A DNA stretch of 26,014 bases from an uncultured Clostridia bacterium. GTDB lineage: Bacteria > Bacillota > Clostridia > TANB77 > CAG-508. The DNA lies in contig CAKPDN010000016.1 in the NCBI GenBank assembly GCA_934149005.1, positions 1 through 26,014 on the forward strand, written 5' to 3'. A program made the translations under genes and the position numbers. Shown here piece by piece: positions 24,855 to 26,014 of the stretch (positions within the stretch are counted from its first letter, which is position 1; each line of letters starts with the position of its first letter). The notes under the pieces are model-generated. The model did no database searches, was not told where the DNA came from, and saw only the letters and a list, made by a program, of their open reading frames with translations.

Positions 24855-24859
24855 TATTT

Positions 24860-24889
24860 ATTATAAGCTATTTAAAGATAAAAAGTCAA
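24860..24889 (-). promoter_or_regulatory. Leftward promoter of the antisense RNA
   Basis: On the minus strand TTGACT (24889-24884), an 18-bp spacer and a perfect TATAAT (24865-24860). The start falls at about 24854, at the edge of the right inverted repeat. Confidence 0.65.
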
Positions 24890-24954
24890 GAAAAATATAA
24901 AGTTATAATAAATAAATAGTAATTTGTTATTAAATTTGAGAGGAGATTATAAAA

Positions 24955-25413
24955 ATGAATTTAATATATAAAAAAGCAAATATAAATGATATAGATAATT
25001 TAGTGGATTTAAAAATAAAGCAAATGTTATTTTTTTATAATAGAGATGGCGTAATAATGAAAAATGAAAACGAAAAAAGAGAAAACATAAAAAATGTATT
25101 AGAGCAAGAACTAAATAAAACAATGCATTTTTTTATAGCAATAGATAAAGATAATAATAAAACTGTTGCTTGTAACGGTGTGATTATTCATCAAATGCTA
25201 CCTGATACAAAAGCATATATAACAAGTGTATATACTGATGAAGATTATAGACAAAATGGAATTCAAAATGAATTAATGAAAATGATTTTAGCATTTATTA
25301 AGGAGATTAACTGCAAAAAAATAGAACTTGATGCTTCTAACCCTCCAGCAATAAAATTATATGAGAAATTTGGTTTTATAAAAAATAATATAAAGTATAT
25401 TTTAATGATTTAA
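24955..25413 (+). CDS. GNAT-family N-acetyltransferase
   Basis: 152 aa, ATG 24955 with GAGAGGAG upstream. It is a complete GNAT fold: an N-terminal YKKANINDIDNLVDLKIKQM helix, a beta strand MHFFIAID, and motif A AYITSVYTDEDYRQNGIQNE, whose RQNGIQ is the acetyl-CoA pyrophosphate loop. It ends with IELDASNPPAIKLYEKFGFI. The enzyme moves acetyl from acetyl-CoA to an amine, and the substrate cannot be read from sequence. The gene lies in an accessory stretch, and its stop overlaps the truncated transposase frame behind it. Confidence 0.85.
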   Translation: MNLIYKKANINDIDNLVDLKIKQMLFFYNRDGVIMKNENEKRENIKNVLEQELNKTMHFFIAIDKDNNKTVACNGVIIHQMLPDTKAYITSVYTDEDYRQNGIQNELMKMILAFIKEINCKKIELDASNPPAIKLYEKFGFIKNNIKYILMI

Positions 25414-25798
25414 CAAACAAATTACAATATGTACAAAAGAAAAAGTGCACTATTTTGGTGAAATTGTAGATGGCGAAATGCAATATAATGATATTGGCAA
25501 AGTTGCAAATGAGTGTATAAAGAAAATAAATGATATATATAAGTCAATAAAGTTAGAGAAGTATATAATTATGCCGAATCATATACATATGATTTTAATA
25601 GTTGGAAAAGAAACAACAATATCAGTTGCAAGAGTAATTAAACAATATAAAGAATATATAACAAAGCAAATAAAAGAATCCATATGGCAAAAATCATATT
25701 ATGATCACATAATACGAAATGAAAAAGATTATTTGAGGATATGGAAATATATTGACGAAAATATATTAAAATGGGATTTAGATAAATATTATAGTTAG
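25409..25798 (+). pseudogene. RAYT/Y1 transposase lacking its N-terminus
   Basis: The open frame runs from within the GNAT stop to TAG 25798. QITICTKEKVHYFGEIVDGE resembles the YYFVTICTKNREHYFGEI opening of REP-associated tyrosine transposases. It is followed by the HUH motif in IMPNHIHMILIV and the C-terminal YYDHIIRNEKDYLRIWKYID with the catalytic-tyrosine region. About 15 residues and the start codon are missing. GTG 25445 could start a 117-aa product, but no Shine-Dalgarno precedes it. These enzymes nick single-stranded DNA at REP hairpins. The active-site parts are intact, but the truncation makes activity doubtful. Confidence 0.75.
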
Positions 25799-25824
25799 TA
25801 ATGGAGCACACTGTGCTCCGCTAC
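25798..25824 (-). repeat. REP-like palindrome with GTAG, beside the RAYT gene
   Basis: GGAGCACA and TGTGCTCC (25803-25818) form a perfect stem with a one-base spacer-like centre, flanked by GTA and TAC. Read on the minus strand it begins GTAG-C-GGAGCACA. A GTAG tetranucleotide next to an imperfect palindrome is the hallmark of REP sites recognised by RAYT proteins. It touches the stop codon of the transposase. Confidence 0.65.
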
Positions 25825-25857
25825 AAAAAAATATGCAAGTGAAATAAATGAATGCTA

Positions 25858-25916
25858 GAAGTTGGAGATTTGAGACATAAAGTAAAGCCTCGAAGAATTA
25901 CTATAAATCCAACTTC
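25858..25916 (+). repeat. Inverted repeat in the leader of the last gene
   Basis: GAAGTTGGA (25858-25866) is the exact reverse complement of TCCAACTTC (25908-25916). A second, weaker pair is AGATTTGAG (25866-25874) with CTCAAACATCT. The stem is 65 bases before the next start codon and could be a leader structure or the trace of an insertion. Confidence 0.4.
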
Positions 25917-25980
25917 AAACCTCAAACATCTAATTTCAAAATTACAATTTTGATAATAAAGAAAAAGGAGATTATGTATT

Positions 25981-26014
25981 ATGAAAAGAGAAAGATATTC
26001 AATAATTTATAGTA
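25981..26014 (+). CDS. Start of an unknown gene (partial)
   Basis: ATG 25981 with AAAAAGGAG ~12 bases upstream opens MKRERYSIIYS and runs off the right edge. Eleven codons are too few to name it. ATG 25974 in another frame stops after twelve codons. Confidence 0.4.
   Translation, partial: MKRERYSIIYS

Larger units (their letters stand above)
24573..24855. repeat. 283-bp locus framed by split inverted repeats
   Basis: On the left ATAGGAAATGA (24573-24583), 12 bases, then GTGGTTTTGCC (24596-24606). On the right is the exact reverse complement, GGCAAAACCAC (24821-24831) and TCATTTCCTAT (24845-24855), with a 13-base gap. Each arm begins within a base or two of a predicted transcription start, so the two convergent RNAs would share the same 5' sequence. 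No target-site duplication was seen, so the repeats look regulatory rather than transposon ends. Confidence 0.8.

Noticed and set aside
24573..24855. Miniature transposon (MITE) explanation for the inverted repeats
   Set aside because: No target-site duplication, the repeat edges match predicted transcription starts, and the interior has a coherent mRNA, peptide and terminator layout. I prefer a regulatory reading but cannot exclude transposition.
25858..25960. CRISPR-like or tandem repeat array from the repeated TCAAAC/CTCAAAC words
   Set aside because: Words are short, irregularly spaced and better explained as the two arms of an inverted repeat. No regular spacers exist.

Overview
The window comes from a very AT-rich, spore-forming Firmicute, most likely an uncultured gut-type member of the Clostridia. 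The evidence is the strong AGGAGG ribosome binding sites, the A/T-biased codon use, and the sporulation proteins (BofC-like, SipL-like, YunB) alongside ClpE, HtrA, ComEC and NlpC/P60 proteins.

Layout. 1-219 is the 3' end of an mgtA-type Mg2+ P-type ATPase. 220-1060 is decayed sequence with a terminator, a GAAA-loop hairpin and the last ~60 codons of an ABC ATPase. That remnant leads into the permease and binding protein of a sulfonate/nitrate/thiamine-precursor type importer (1063-2929). 3418-7088 holds an RpiB-family isomerase, a TagO/WecA glycosyltransferase fused to a rubredoxin, the redox chaperone Hsp33, and a family II pyrophosphatase. 7250-11769 carries a secreted SH3-NlpC/P60 hydrolase, ComEC, and a BofC-like protein. 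A 254-nt nested palindrome (11788-12041) separates these from the leftward pair clpE-pgsA. 15298-17532 holds an anchored DUF3298/RsiV-like protein and a convergent HtrA protease. 17693-21374 is a sporulation and cell-wall block: a V-ATPase-F-like small protein, SipL-like SPOCS-LysM, YunB, and an L,D-transpeptidase. From 21.4 kb on the window is accessory. Two 132-bp direct repeats frame a 2.8-kb cassette (two DnaB-like mini-proteins and an unknown 432-aa protein). It is followed by a compact locus with convergent promoters encoding a 39-aa membrane peptide (type I toxin-antitoxin-like), a GNAT acetyltransferase, an N-terminally clipped RAYT transposase with a GTAG palindrome, and the start of another gene.

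Main discovery. Across roughly 7,100 codons on both strands I find the codon CGG in the reading frame only four times: 1162 (ABC permease), 10515 (ComEC), 20040 (YunB) and 23827 (unknown protein). Each time the conserved reading frame continues only if the ribosome moves +1, skipping the C and reading GGN as glycine. All 26 other CGG trinucleotides I found in coding strands are out of frame, in intact genes. This suggests that CGG is unassigned (or very poorly decoded) here and acts as a +1 frameshift signal, or is read as a CGGN quadruplet for glycine. I therefore annotate these four loci as single genes with a +1 shift rather than as pseudogenes. A systematic assembly error is the main alternative.
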